In this document: positions 25,241-37,995 of the stretch, piece by piece
Position numbering within the stretch: position 1 is the first letter of the stretch
Layout of the letters: every line of letters starts with the position of its first letter
From: Alitta virens
Taxonomy: Eukaryota > Annelida > Polychaeta > Phyllodocida > Nereididae
Reading direction: 5' to 3'
Assembly (NCBI GenBank): GCA_932294295.1
Contig: OW028584.1
Span: forward strand, 12,187,938 to 12,251,937
DNA length: 64,000 bases
Translations under genes and position numbers: made by a program
Notes under the pieces: model-generated
Databases searched by the model: none
Told to the model about the DNA's origin: nothing
The model's input: the letters and a program-made list of their open reading frames with translations, nothing else

Positions 25241-25792
25241 ATGGCCTGACTGGCTGACTGGCTGACTGACTGACTGACTGACTGACTGGACAAATTGATT
25301 AATGAATCTTTTCATGATAGCATGCCACACTTTCATACCATGGCAATTTGGGGTTTCCTTGGCTATCACCGATGAAAAATGTGACGTCATCCATAAAACG
25401 AATGTTGGAAGGCCATCAAGAAAATTGGGGCTGCCAAACTCTTTGCATATTTCACTTATGAGTTATGCAGTAAAGATATGAAGCAAAGACGTGTATCAAT
25501 GGTTCTCATATAATTAAGAGAAATTTATTTGAAGTTAATTGGTCGTTGGGCAAAAATGATTTCTTGTGAAAACGCTGTGAAAGGATTAATATGAGAAAGC
25601 TGCTCTGGAGAATTACGAATTGGGGAAGGACCATAAGCCATAATAGTTGCAGAAAGGGGCAGAGACAGCCACCAGACAGACAGACAGACATATAGCTAGA
25701 CAGACTGACAGACAGAGAAAAATCACAGCACATATACTGGTAGACTGGCTAGGACGAGTTTACATGAATACAGTTTATGTCCAAAAAAGTCT
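25241..25792. other. Non-coding, no recognisable feature
   Basis: Contains a (CTGA)n run at 25248-25288 and a (CAGA)n run near 25676-25690. No exon recognised. Confidence 0.4.
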
Positions 25793-25931
25793 CTATGCTA
25801 CTGGGTCTGAAGCTTAGCCAGCTTATATGACCTGCTGCAAGAGGCAGACGTAATGATGAGATGATAAGGCTGCTTGCTTGGAGTCCACACCATGTTACAC
25901 ATTTACCCCATGGGTGGGGTCTTTTACTGAA
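25793..25931 (-). mobile_element. Dispersed repeat R1, copy 4
   Basis: Reverse-strand copy containing AGAGGCAGACGTAATGATGA and ATTTACCCCATGGGTGGGGT, reverse complements of R1 landmarks in copy 2. Confidence 0.75.
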
Positions 25932-26576
25932 GCAGAAATCAACAAATTAATACTGAAAGGAAAACACAGTTGTAAAATACAATTTAAGATCTTTTTTACC
26001 ATATTGTTAGTAAAAATTAGACAGAATAGAACCATGGACTTATTATATGTAAATATCTCAATGAAAAATAATGTTTTATACGTAAGTTAACAATTGGACA
26101 GCTCACACAGACAGATGGATGATAGAAAGCGCTGTCAACAAAATTGCCAAATTCTATTTTTATTATGAAATATTACCACGATATTGGTTCCCATTGGTTA
26201 CGATTCAATTTGCAACAAAAGCTTGTAAATGTCAAGTCCATATTAGGTTCATAATTTGGCTAATACATCCTAATGATTAAGTTTGGAAAATCTGTCAAGG
26301 TCAGGGAAATCTGACTTTTTGGACTTTGGTTTACTTTCATCACAATTGCTAATGGTTGTTCCTCTTTTGGATGCAAATCTGTCTATTTCTATCTTCTGAC
26401 AAAAAATGATGATTGATCGCAAAAATTTCACTCTTGATTATTGGTCCTACCTTGGAAAAACGCGAACTGTCATTTTTGTTTTGATAAATGATACAAAATT
26501 ACAGATGGAAGGATTTCTGTAAGCTAAGAATACCTCACGATTGTAACACGGGACGGAAAGGTCCTCTTCTGTGGCT
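25932..26576. other. Non-coding, no recognisable feature
   Basis: AT-rich. Nothing recognisable on either strand. Confidence 0.4.
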
Positions 26577-26690
26577 AAAGGTCATGCAGACACATTCGCT
26601 GACATTCTGACCTTGTTGACCTTGGTTCGACCTTGGATATGACCTCGCCGGCAGCACGTGAAAATTGGACACAGAGGTCACGTGTAATCA
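26577..26690. promoter_or_regulatory. Cluster of nuclear-receptor-type half-sites with an E-box
   Basis: In about 110 bp: AAGGTCA near 26578, TGACCTTG at 26608, TGACCTTGG at 26617, CGACCTTGG at 26628, TGACCT at 26640 and AGGTCACGTG at 26675. Four same-strand half-sites are spaced 9-12 bp, close to a helical turn. The TGACCTTG form matches the extended half-site of monomeric nuclear receptors (established motif knowledge). That it functions as an enhancer is inference. Confidence 0.4.
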
Positions 26691-28698
26691 TTTGTTAGCA
26701 TTGAAAGTATTCGAGGTGCCATGTGAGAGTTAAGTAAAATAAAGTAATAAAATAAATTAACTAAATAAAGTTGAGAAAGTAATGAAGTTAAATTGTAAAA
26801 TAACCAGTTTACTTAATGAAGGAAAAACAGTGATATAACCTATGTTTAAATTTAACTTAAAGTTAAAAAAACAAATAATACACATTAGGCAAAATTAATA
26901 AAACTTCCTTTTAATAATTATGTATTTTTATATCTCAGTATAAAGCTATCAAATATCGAAAAATAAATTATCATCAGTCGCAAAAGTCATAGGTTTAAAT
27001 GATGTATAATTTCAATGTCAGTACAAAAATATATAGCAATAAAAACAATTAAATATGTATTTCGAATAAAGTAGGCGTGACACTTATCCAATGCACTAAG
27101 TGATTTTACAAATATGATTCGCATTTTTACAAGCCAAAAAAAACAACAAAGGCTATAGCTAGCCATTCAAATAAGACTCCTTAAATTGCAAATTTGCCAA
27201 GTAATTATTGAATACATATTTGCATTATTAAAATACATAGTTTTGGGATGTGTACACAAACAATGTAGGCATTGTCAAAATGAGTCAATTACATTGTCAA
27301 ACAATTCAATTAAATTATGAATATTAATAAGTCTCAGAATTGGTCTGTATCTCTGAGGCTGACCTACGTCATCAACGTGACGTCCTTGGTATTAATTAAA
27401 ACCAAGTTACTGTCAAGTAAACTTTTCGTTTTTATGATTGTTTTAGTTATCTTATCAGTCCCTTACAAGATGCTGAATTTTGATGTACATATTTCGACCC
27501 TGGGGGGTGTTGCTAATAGCTGCCATGGGGCTGAAGGGAACTCCTCAGCCAGGGCAAGTTTCAAAGCGCAAGGTCAGTCATTAGTCGGAACAGCTTGCGC
27601 TCAGAAAAGTAGTCCCCTAGGCCAGTCCCTGCTCTGTGTAATACACGAGAACTTATTGCTCCAGTTGGCTCACCAGACGTAGTTATTTCTGTGTAACAAT
27701 TGTGTTTACGGTAATTTTGAGTTCTGGGATTTTTGAGAGGCACTGAAGGGTATGGGGTACCCCAAAAACCCCCCGAAAAGAAGTCCACACAAGCGGAAGA
27801 ATCACAGTTACGATTGTTAGGCTTTTTAGTTAATCTTATTAAGCGGAAACTACTCCTCGCAAAGAATAAGTCCCTTTAAAATGTACAAGTGTTTAAACAA
27901 CAAATTAACGAGGGTAATTCGGGGGGGGGGGGGGGGGTGTTCCTAGAATCGTATGGTGAATTTGGAAATGCAAGCTGCAAATAACCTGTGCAACAAATCT
28001 CAGCCAGGCAAGCTTATTATATATATGGAGAATGTTTTGGAGAAAATCTTGCATCTTGTGTGGGGAAAATATTCCTGGAATTTAGCTCAGCCTAGAATCG
28101 AACTTGTATAACTGCAAAAATATTTGACATCAGTGATATTTTTTAATTTAAAAATTTTTTTTGTAGGTTTTTTTAGACAGGGTGCTTGAATTTGGGTTCA
28201 TTTAAAAATTAAAAATAATAATAAAAAATGGTGAAAGTAGATTTAGACTTTTAAGGCTTTGCTGATAAGCCATTTAAATTGCCATTAATATTTCCTGGAA
28301 TAGAACTATTGACAGAGAAATTGAAATATGTCTTTTTATTAACATGTCAAATGTCATGTAGAAAAATCCCGAATAATTGTAAGATTTTTAACACATGTAA
28401 CATGTTGCATTGATGGTTTTATGGTTCATAAATATATTTCCTTGTTGAGGGCTAAATTTAGGTAGTTTTAAGGCATTTAAGGAATTACTGCCTTTTCTTA
28501 AGGTATACACGGAACTATTAAATGTATAATTATGCCGTTTTTAATTCTGAAGATATCATATTTGTTACATATTTTAAAATGCAAGAATTATGAATTCCTG
28601 CTTTGTTACTGAAAAATTTAGAAATTATATTAGTATAATTCGCAAGACTTCATTTTTGTATTATCCCAAAACTAGAAATAAATTATAATAAACTATAC
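26691..28698. other. Non-coding, no recognisable feature
   Basis: AT-rich, with a GC-richer island at 27.5-27.8 kb and a poly-G run at 27921-27937. The 121-codon frame at 27317-27682 has no recognisable domain and is not called. Confidence 0.4.
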
Positions 28699-28849
28699 AT
28701 GGTCCATTGTGCCACGTGCGTTTTCCATGCGTTTAGATAAACGCAAGAAAAGCGCATGGTTTTTTGGCCTCATTATAATTAGCTAAAAACCGTGCGTTTT
28801 CCGTGTGTTTATCCTTCTCATGGAAAACGCACGTGGCACATTTGGCCAT
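28699..28849. mobile_element. Palindromic MITE, family P1, copy 2
   Basis: Ends ATGGTCCATTGTGCCACGTG and CACGTGGCACATTTGGCCAT are inverted repeats, and the flanks TATAC and GTATA extend the palindrome. The interior matches copy 1 at 15539-15676, including the CCTCATTATAATTAG centre. No ORF. Confidence 0.85.
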
Positions 28850-30680
28850 GTATACGTTATTTCTTTGCTGAAATTTTGTAAATAATAGCAACAAAAAACT
28901 TGTGAAGGACTTATGTTAAATTAAGTTTTTGTAAGTCTGTTGAATTATGCAGAATTTACGTAAAAATACAGAAATAACGTGTATATATAATTATTATGAC
29001 TTAATTTTTGTAGCGTCTTAAAAGGTATATTATTAACTTAAGCTGCTGCCAAGTTTTTATTTATTGGTGCTATGATACCAGGTCACATAAAACTATATAA
29101 AACCGTGCGTTATTTCTTTGATAAAAAATGAAAGATAATAGCAGTATTTCATAATAAGCGGGTAATCTTAAGGTGTTTTATTCCGGTCAAGATGGTGCGA
29201 ATATTATTAATTTTATTCGGTGCCCGAGTAACCGCTATAACCCGGTAGAAAAAATGCTGAATATTAATACATTCAACACGCAGTATAAAGCAGTTTTCCA
29301 AAGCCGCCTTTTGATATTTTCATAAACAGACCAGGGTGTAATTTAATATATTGCCAAAACAGGTGTTTGTGGGGGACCATTGTTAATTCTTAGCTAGTTT
29401 ATGAGTTCACGCGTAATTTGTGCAAAATAAAAAAGCATTTTTGCCATATTTTGGACTCCTAAAATGCTGCGATACCAGGCCTCCTTGGAGATAATTACTC
29501 AAATTATTGTATTTTGGTAATCTAGACCTTTCAGCTGTAGCGAACAATATTTTTCATGGCAATACAATTTATTATTACTCTTGTAGTTATTACTCAAAAA
29601 AAGAAATTCGGTTAGAATTCAAGGTCACAGTAACACGTTTTAATTAGAATTTGAGTCAAGAATTCCTATTAAATTAAGACCAATTGCCTCTTATTTTACA
29701 ATGGAAATCTTTTTGTTTAGAATATCAATAAAGTAGCTCTTTTTCGACAGTTTAACAGTCTCATTATCTCGCTATTATAAATAATTATTCATTTGTTTTT
29801 GGACAGTGATAGTTTTTACTTTAAACATTTAAAAACAGTTCATTTCATAAAAAAATATAATTATGTGACTTTTATAAAATGCTGGAAAACATGTATATTT
29901 TACGCAACGATGTTTATGATAAGTTATGAAATAGATAATTAAAGTTATACTAGGTTATATAAGTTATAAATCACTCCAATGCAATGTTAATTATTCTAAG
30001 GAAACCTACTTGCCGCCAGTTACAGATGTTATATGACCTTGGAATTTGTTATCAATCCCATCTTGAGATCAGATAAACACAAACAGCGATCAGATAGAAG
30101 CAAAAACAGCGAAGTTTGTGGGATGACTTGAAATAGCCTCAGGCTTGAAGTGGCATCCGCTAGCAGTTAAGTAAATAAGTCCTCAGTTAAGAAGTTACAT
30201 TGCAGTTGCAATAAGGATGATACCGAAAAAAGAGTTTTTGAAAGGTTGCTCTGTGAAAGTTCATGGGAATATGGACCAACTTCAGAGGCCGATGTAATGA
30301 TGAAATGACAGGCTTTAATTTCATGGGGTTCCCACAGTCATTAGAATTCCTGGTAAATCCTAGAAAAAAAGGTTATTATGAAAAGCCATGGAATTTTAGA
30401 ATTTGAAAAAAGTAAATGATAAAATTTGATAAGATAAGATAAGATAAGATGAGATAAGATAAATGACTGCATATTGCGCACAAAAGTGAAATTGAAAATT
30501 AACGGCAGTGAATCATGGCTACGCCTATTTTCTCTTCATCACAATTTTGACTAACTAGTTAGTCAGTTTTTGTTAACAAGTTGGTCACATTTTTTACTCA
30601 AAACCTGGGTCATTCTTGCACTCATGAATATATATGTCTGAACAGTGACTAGCGTTCTAGTGAGTGTGTCCATATCAATG
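28850..30680. other. Non-coding, no recognisable feature
   Basis: Very AT-rich. A fragment resembling R1 lies near 30285-30325 (GAGGCCGATGTAATGATGAA) and a short (GATAA)n run at 30428-30463. Confidence 0.4.
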
Positions 30681-30862
30681 TCTCAATGCTACTGGGTCTG
30701 AAGCTTAGTCAGCTTATATGACCAGCTGTCAGAGGCAGACGTAATGATGAGATGAAAAGGCTTGGATTATTGGATTCCATACCATGTTATACATTTACCC
30801 CATGGGGAGGGGTGGGGGTATTTTACTTGTCTCAGCATAGACACCGAGTACAAGGCACCCTC
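30681..30862 (-). mobile_element. Dispersed repeat R1, copy 5
   Basis: Reverse-strand copy running from ATGCTACTGGGTCTGAAGC to AGACACCGAGTACAAGG. It carries the same landmarks as copy 2, with a GGGGAGGGGTGGGGG expansion near 30811. Confidence 0.8.
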
Positions 30863-31740
30863 CTCCAATATCCTCAGAACACTACATAGGGGTTTTAGTG
30901 TATCGCTGGAGCGGCCTGGATAATTTACCTTTTACAAAAGTAACTCTCTCTCTTAGCATTCTTTAAAGGTCAAGCAAGAATCACACGCCTCCAAGGTACC
31001 GACAGGCGGCGCTTTGAAGTACCGGAAACAGTTGTTACGTAAGGAAATTCTCCATGGCCAACGACACTGGAGTTTTCTCGGGGCCCTGTGCAAAAGTTAA
31101 TTTGGGACATTTTTTTAGATTTGGGCAAAGATAGCAAAAGACCTCAGCACTTCGAATTGCCCTTGCTACCCGCAAACAATCGCTCCCTTTGAATTGTGAC
31201 TTCTGTGCAGGGAAAAATGACATGTTCTTTATACAAAAGCATTCTTGTGTTATTTGAACACTACGAAATGTGCAAACCTGAAGCTTTTGAAATGAGTTTT
31301 GTTTCTAACTTATCTTATTTATTCTCGAATTCTTCTAGAAAACTAGGTCCAATTTATGTTGTACCTAATTGTGCTGAAAATAAGCTGTCTATCCCTGCTG
31401 TATTTTTCATTCACCGACTCTTTCCAATTTTTTTGTTTATCACACAATGGGAAATTTGTATTAGTGGGAGCATAAATAATTTTAGAATAGAAGGCTTTGA
31501 CAAAAAATCAACATTTGACAACTTCACCCATCCGTGGCGTCATGCCAAAGCAATCTAGCAGAGGTGATTTATTGCCAAAAAAATGTACATTATGATGGAT
31601 GACTCAAACATTTCACTTTTTACAAAGACAATGGCCCTTGAAAGTCCTGGGCTTCCTTGTAGCAAGGATGGTAAGACTGTGGGTGAAGACCTCAAACCCC
31701 AGTTGCTGCACACTACAGTTATGCCTATCATAGAAAAAGG
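30863..31740. other. Non-coding, no supported gene
   Basis: An open frame at 31196-31558 lacks an ATG at its stated start and has no recognisable domain, so it is not called. Nothing else is seen. Confidence 0.4.
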
Positions 31741-31927
31741 GGGTAGGTTTGGACTAGGGCTTTATGTCCTGTATTTCTGCACCTGATGGGCTAATTAGGA
31801 CAGGCAGGGACCATGGTAATAAGGTGAAGGATGAAACAGCCATCCAACTTAGGCTCGACTGGGAATTGAACCTGGGACCCAGTGGTTGGAAGCCCAGAGC
31901 ACTACGACTGAGCTCGGCCCACACCCC
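31741..31927 (-). mobile_element. tRNA-derived SINE, family S1, copy 4
   Basis: Minus-strand copy with AGCTCAGTCGTAGTGCTC as A-box region and GGTTCAATTCCC as B-box, followed by the shared body ending in ATACAGGACATAAAGCCC on the minus strand. Confidence 0.85.
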
Positions 31928-32778
31928 GTTTATAGAATAAGAATATAAGAGAATAAAATAAATATAAACTTTATTTAGTCATAACATTGTGTTATGAAAC
32001 GCGAAAGAGTATGGACAATTGTGGTCATTAATTTAATTAATAACCATAAATAGATTAATATCTGTATGATAACGAATAAAGCAAATAAGGAATAAAACAA
32101 ATAATGAATAAAACGAGTAATGAATAACTCAATTGCATTATCATTAGATGAAACAAAACACCGTCTATTTAGCTCTCCACTATATTTCCAAACTACAGAC
32201 ATTTCATTACTGGGGAAAAACTCATTAAACATAATAAACACTAATAAGCTGACATTTACAAATAAAAATTTTATTTTTGACTGAATCTCAGTAGCCCACA
32301 GCATCCATGCGACTCATCCTAACATAGATGGAGACTACCCACTATCTGATTCATATTCTGCATTCATATTCCATCGATATTTTGCCATGGAAACGACTCC
32401 CTGCCCCACCATTTTCCAATATGGCCACTCTGAGATGTAGTGGCTCAAATAGGAACAGAAAGTACCCCCTCGAAATGTCTTATGGGTAATATGGGGTTAA
32501 GATGACACTCGCTGTAGCACCCTGAGGTGGGGTGTTAGGATTAGACCTATTTTACCCCCACACAGAAGGGTGCAAAAGCATTTAATCCCTTTTGGTTTTT
32601 CCCTCAGGGTGAGTTGGACTGCAGGTCAACGTTGACATTAGACAATATGGTTTGGCTGAGTGAATGAATAAATAAAGCTTGAAAAATTGGGAATTCAAGA
32701 AATTATGTTTATTAAATATGTTAGACCATTTATATTTACAGTAAAACCTCACCTTAATAAATAACTTTGATGGAGACA
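31928..32778. other. Non-coding, no recognisable feature
   Basis: AT-rich to 32.3 kb, then mixed. No exon recognised. Confidence 0.4.
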
Positions 32779-32887
32779 TTATAGATAGATGAATAGATAG
32801 ATATAGAGCTATATAGATAGATAGATGATAGATGGATAGATAGATGGATAGATAGATAGATGATAGATGGATAGATAGATAGTTAGT

Positions 32888-32921
<34 letters not shown>

Positions 32922-32979
32922 TTCATAGATAGATAGATAGATAGACAGACAGAAAGACAGATAGATAGATGGATAGATG

Positions 32980-33026
<47 letters not shown>

Positions 33027-33058
33027 GGATAGATGGATAGATGGATGTATAGATTGAT

Positions 33059-33090
<32 letters not shown>

Positions 33091-33104
33091 CAGATAGATA
33101 GATT
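32779..33104. repeat. GATA microsatellite
   Basis: (GATA)n with GGAT and GACA interruptions and a duplicated block near 32806-32880 (ATAGATGATAGATGGATAG occurs twice). The long Ser/Ile/Tyr frame on the minus strand is a repeat artefact. Confidence 0.95.
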
Positions 33105-33402
33105 CCCAACTTAGCTAAATAAATTGACAATAGTTGCGTCAGTGAGAATAATGCATCACTAAGAAAATGTTACAGTTGTGAATAAAGTATCATCTGTGGA
33201 GTTAGTGTAGGATTACTTGTGTGAGGCCTGAGTTAAATCATGTTTAAAAAAAGCAAACAATATCATCAACATTATATAATGTCCCAATTTCAACAAATAC
33301 ATAACTTGATCATCCATAAATCAGAAGTCTAATGCTATTTATTGAATCAGAAAAAACCCATTTAGCTTAATCAAAACATAGTGACCTAGTATAATTGTGC
33401 TA

Positions 33403-33531
33403 TAACTTAGTCAGCTTATATGACCAGCTGCCAGAGGCAGACGTAATGATGAGATGATAAGGCTGCTTGGAGTCACCAGCATGTTACGCATTTACCCCAT
33501 GGGTGGGGTCTTTTACTCGCCTCAGCGTAGA
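33403..33531 (-). mobile_element. Dispersed repeat R1, copy 6
   Basis: Reverse-strand copy, very similar to copies 4 and 5: TTATATGACCAGCTGCCAGA, ATGATGAGATGATAAGGCTG and TACCCCATGGGTGGGGTC. Confidence 0.8.
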
Positions 33532-34372
33532 CCTAAAGAGACCATAAAAAGTTCATGGCTTTGACTTTTTTTTCAAGCACCATTGACTTTTAACTTAGCG
33601 AGCCATGTACTATGCAATGTATACTTTCCATACAAAGTTTACCCCTTTGAACCCCCACATATTGTGATGATCCAGAGCCTTACTCAACAAAGCTGGAACC
33701 CTGAAAAGCACCCCAAAAGGGGTATAGCTAAAGAAGTATACCCTGTATTAGCCCTATTGAGCATGTAATTCACCCTTTAAGTCTCTTTTCTGAGGTCAGT
33801 ATTTTCGAGAGGGTATCCACTTAGCCCTCTAGCTTAACCATGCACACGTGGACTTTTCATGCGTTTTTTTTTGTAACCAGATTAAGGCACTTGGGGTGTT
33901 GAAAGTTGACTTAACTGAACCCCTTTCACCAGGCAAAACAAATCTACTTAAGTTCACCCCAATACCATGTTTGGTTTGGTGATTTCCATATATGACAGCT
34001 CCTTGCAATGCAGTATCAATTTATTATAATTTAATAACATAACGCAGGTGATTATTTTAGAAATCAACATACCACGGAATTTATATTCATTTTTATTGTT
34101 TTGTAAGTTCCATGTATTTGCCAAGCAGTTTGGAACACCATTCTAAAATGTGAACTAACAATTCAATGGAATCTATACACACGAATTAGTTTCAAAGTTG
34201 CATTAGTGACAGAATGTTGTTTTAATGTTGGTTTTACGATTGAAAGTTATGTGTTAAATATAACATAGACATACATAAAAAATGAGCGACAGACAGCTAG
34301 ACAGGCAAGGCAGAGGTATAGACATCTAGACAAATATAGACAAAGTGGAAAAAAAGTCAATTGCACACTTAA
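33532..34372. other. Non-coding, no recognisable feature
   Basis: Mixed composition. A fragment ACACGTGGACTTTTCATGCG at about 33845 resembles one arm of MITE family P1 but is too short to call. Confidence 0.35.
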
Positions 34373-34410
34373 TAGTAGTAGTAGTAGTAGTGTTGGTAGT
34401 AGTAGTAGTA

Positions 34411-34457
<47 letters not shown>
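34373..34457. repeat. AGT trinucleotide microsatellite
   Basis: (AGT)n with two interruptions; the poly-Thr/Leu frame through it is an artefact. Confidence 0.95.
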
Positions 34458-36525
34458 TTCCATGTTAATTTGATCATATTAATTGTTAGACCATCAGAAC
34501 TAAGAAGTCATGCCATCTAGTTCAAACCTGACTGTGCATAGCCTTTGATTTTAAAATAGATGTCAGCTATTTTGAGCGATGAATAAAACACTGTTTAGCT
34601 GTCAAGGTGTATTTCCATAAATCGTGGCACCCCTGTCACTAAAGATTTTGTAAAGAACTAGAGAAAGTGTGAAATATTCATAAATTTAAATTTGAGCCAT
34701 ATCATTCTACACCATGCATAATCTCTGCTACTTTTTTGGGTTGGAACGTACTGAACATAATATATAAGGAATGTTTTGGGCGATTTATATTTTAAAGTTG
34801 TCAAAAGTGCAGGTAAAAGTGTCGTGTATCCTTGCATAGGCTTACATAACAAGCGATCAGAAAGATCTAAATATATATATAAATATATATATATATGTAT
34901 GTTCAAGACAGGAAAATATAAATTCTAGAGCTCAGGATTTATTATCGTTGTAATAATTACGTAGAACAGTCTCTCAAACATTTCTGCTTCATCCGTGACA
35001 TCATGAGGGATTTACTGTTAACTGCTAAACTGTTTTGATTAAGTCTTAGTCACGTCAGATAGGCTTTTACAATGCTATCTTGTTTAGCTTGTGTATTGTT
35101 TTGTTTCGAAAAATGAAACATGTAATTTATAGCGCGAACACAGGAGAAAACTGTGCCGTCATGCTCTTAGAATCAAGAGAAAATTCAAGAGTGATTCTAC
35201 GTAAATATTACAACGATAATAAATAATTAGACGGAGGGAAAATCTTTTGGCCATGGTGTTAGAAAATGAAGATGAGATTAAAGACAGCTTGACTGTGTTT
35301 AGAATGACAAAAAAGTTAGTCAGTGTTACGGAAGAAGTTAGTCAGTTTTATTCAATGCCATGTGTGTCTTAAATTTAAATGACCCACTTCTGAGTCAAAA
35401 CATTCCAAGTTATATGAACTTAATGAATCATGATAATAAAATGCTTTTCTTTATTATCGTATGATTGTGTATAAACGATTTTAAAGATATTACTTCACTC
35501 TCCACTTTTAAATGGCAACGCTTAAACGCATTATGTTTTCACACATTTTTGACACCGGTTCTTCATCTTAATATGTATTCTTAATCCCTTTTTCTGCCAA
35601 TTTTTCATGTTTTATACCTTATTATTAATCTGCAGGATCATTGGTAAAACAGTGTTTTGTAACTGAAAGTTATCCTGAATAAATATATATTTTTTATCAA
35701 TCTGTGAATCAAAATCTTTTAAAACTATAAATGATCAGCTTATCAGTAGTTCTTTGTGCTCAAAATAAACACACTTATATTCTTAGTGTATATGACAGAC
35801 CTTGGACAACGACCCACCACGTTTTGAACTGTGTGTGAGCCCTTGAACGCGTTACAGCTTTAACAACCTTCAGCATTTTGTTTCTGAAAACTTGACAACC
35901 TCCTTTGAGGCGAATTTTACGTCAACTCTAGGGGTGACGTTATTTTGACGTCGCAGACGCGAGTGTGGACTCCTAGGCCGTATCAATGACAACACCGGCG
36001 AGGTAGAAACTCCGAGGGGGTCAAGTCTTTGATTTCGGGGGGTTAAACGTGCTCCCCACGTTGTGTTTGGGGTGTGGGGGGCAACTTTCTCTGGGGTCTG
36101 CTGTCAGGTGATGTCTTTATCCGGAGTCAAAATGGCAGCTTTGCCTTTCAGACACATTGTATCAAAGCTGTGTGTGTGCCTGCCTTAATACAATCATGTC
36201 TGCCGACCTTCCTAAAGGAATTTTCTATTGTAATGCCCCCAACGTATTCAACTGGCTTATACCACCACAATAGGAGTTTTGCCAGGCCAAACGCCCCACA
36301 ATATATCTTGTATTAAAAAGTCATAGAAAAGGGGGAAGGGGGTAGTTGCCCTGCACTGCTTCTAACCCTCTGGGGTGGTACTAGATACCCCCTCCCCCCA
36401 CCACCCATTTAGCTATCCACCCTCGGTGCAAATTAAGACATCAGGGTGGAGGGGTAGTAGAGCTGTCCTGGCACTGTAAATATGCTGCCTTGAAAGGGCT
36501 CCATCACACGCGTCACTGGCTTATT
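34458..36525. other. Non-coding; weak CRE-like motifs near 35.95 kb
   Basis: AT-rich to 35.8 kb, then GC-richer with TGACGTTATTTTGACGTCG near 35935. No exon recognised. Confidence 0.35.
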
Positions 36526-36630
36526 GGTGGTGGTGGTAGTAGAAGTAGTAGTAGTAGTAACAGTAATAGTAGTAGTAGTAGTAGTAGTAGAAGTAGTAGT
36601 AATAGTAGTAGAAGTAGCAGTAGTAGTAGC

Positions 36631-36662
<32 letters not shown>

Positions 36663-36663
36663 C

Positions 36664-36695
<32 letters not shown>

Positions 36696-36705
36696 CAGTA
36701 TAGTA
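36526..36705. repeat. AGT trinucleotide microsatellite
   Basis: (AGT)n with regularly placed AGA and AGC variants, including a duplicated block AGTAGTAGTAGCAGAAGTAG. Confidence 0.95.
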
Positions 36706-37530
36706 TTGCTGCTAATCCATTATATAGCAGTAAATTTGATAATAATATTATTAGAAACACTGTAGGAATTTAATACCTGTAGAGTTTATGAAACACTTCC
36801 ATAAATAATGTCTCCATCTTGCATTTTTTATATATTTTTGCGGAATTAGGATATTAGCATACATGCGCTTGGTAATGAGGTGACGTTACTTTGCGGATGA
36901 CAGTGAAATTCTGCTACAGATTCCAAAGAGGCTTGTATCATCTGCAGTGCAAACCATATTGATTGCACATTTATATGACTGCATATTATCATGAAAATGT
37001 TTACTAGCTATGCCAAAAAGATGCCTGATATATATATATGAAGTAAAGTAGTGAAGAAAATCAAGAAATATTTTAGCACAATTATGAAAATATGGTGGGA
37101 GATTTCTGAATCATTCCCTAACATCGGAATAAATCAATTCAAATTTTCTCCTAAATAGCGAATTAATGATTTAACTAAGTTCTAATGAAATCTATATGTA
37201 TCCTTGATTTAATTTACATATTTGATTCGAGTTATTACATGTCTTAAGCAAAATGTCTAGATGTTTTCATTTTGCTCACAAGATCTAAATCTGCTACGCT
37301 GGTTGGATTCATGCAAAAGCAAGGAACGAAATTGAACTGACTTGGTCCCCAGTCTGACAAGCCCATGCATGAATGAAACCGAGTTTAATTGGAAAGACAA
37401 GGGTAATTACTCACTTGTCTTTTGGGTGGGGAGAAGGTGATTGTTGATAAAGGCATGTTTAAAGGATTTCTTGGGCTGTAGGTCTGGCGTTGTGTACACC
37501 ATTGCGGATGACAGTGGTATGAAACATGCT
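36706..37530. other. Non-coding, no recognisable feature
   Basis: AT-rich. No exon recognised. Confidence 0.4.
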
Positions 37531-37995
37531 TGATTCTGTACTAATTTGGGAATAGAAAAGCCCATAAAAATGTACTAAATATTGACAAATAAAAGATTAA
37601 TGCATCATATTAAAAACCATTTTGATTCTATGCTAATTTGGAAATGGAAAAGCCTATAAAAATGTACTAAATATTGACAAATAAAGTGTTAATCCATCAT
37701 ATTAAAAACCATTTTGATTCTATGCTAATTTGAAAATGGAAGTTCCTATAAAATAACTATATCTTGACAAATAAAATATTAATCCATAATATTAAAAACC
37801 ATGTTGATTCTATGCTAATTTGGAAATGGAAAGGCCTATAAAATGTACTAAATATTGACCAGTAAAATATTACTCCTTCAATTTAATAACTATTTTGATT
37901 CTATGCTAATTTGGGAATAGAAATTCCTATAAAAATTTACTAATCTTGACCAGTAAAATATAACTCCATCATTTTAAAACACCATTTTGATGGTA
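37531..37995. repeat. 91-bp minisatellite, five copies
   Basis: The landmark TGATTCTATGCTAATTTGG recurs at 37531, 37623, 37715, 37805 and 37896, with a truncated start at 37987, giving a period of 90-92 bp. Each unit also carries CCTATAAAAATGTACTAA and ATTGACAAATAAA. Copies differ at scattered sites, so this is not a recent expansion. Confidence 0.9.

Noticed and set aside
31196..31558. 120-codon frame
   Set aside because: Starts at GTG, has no recognisable domain and no splice or promoter support.
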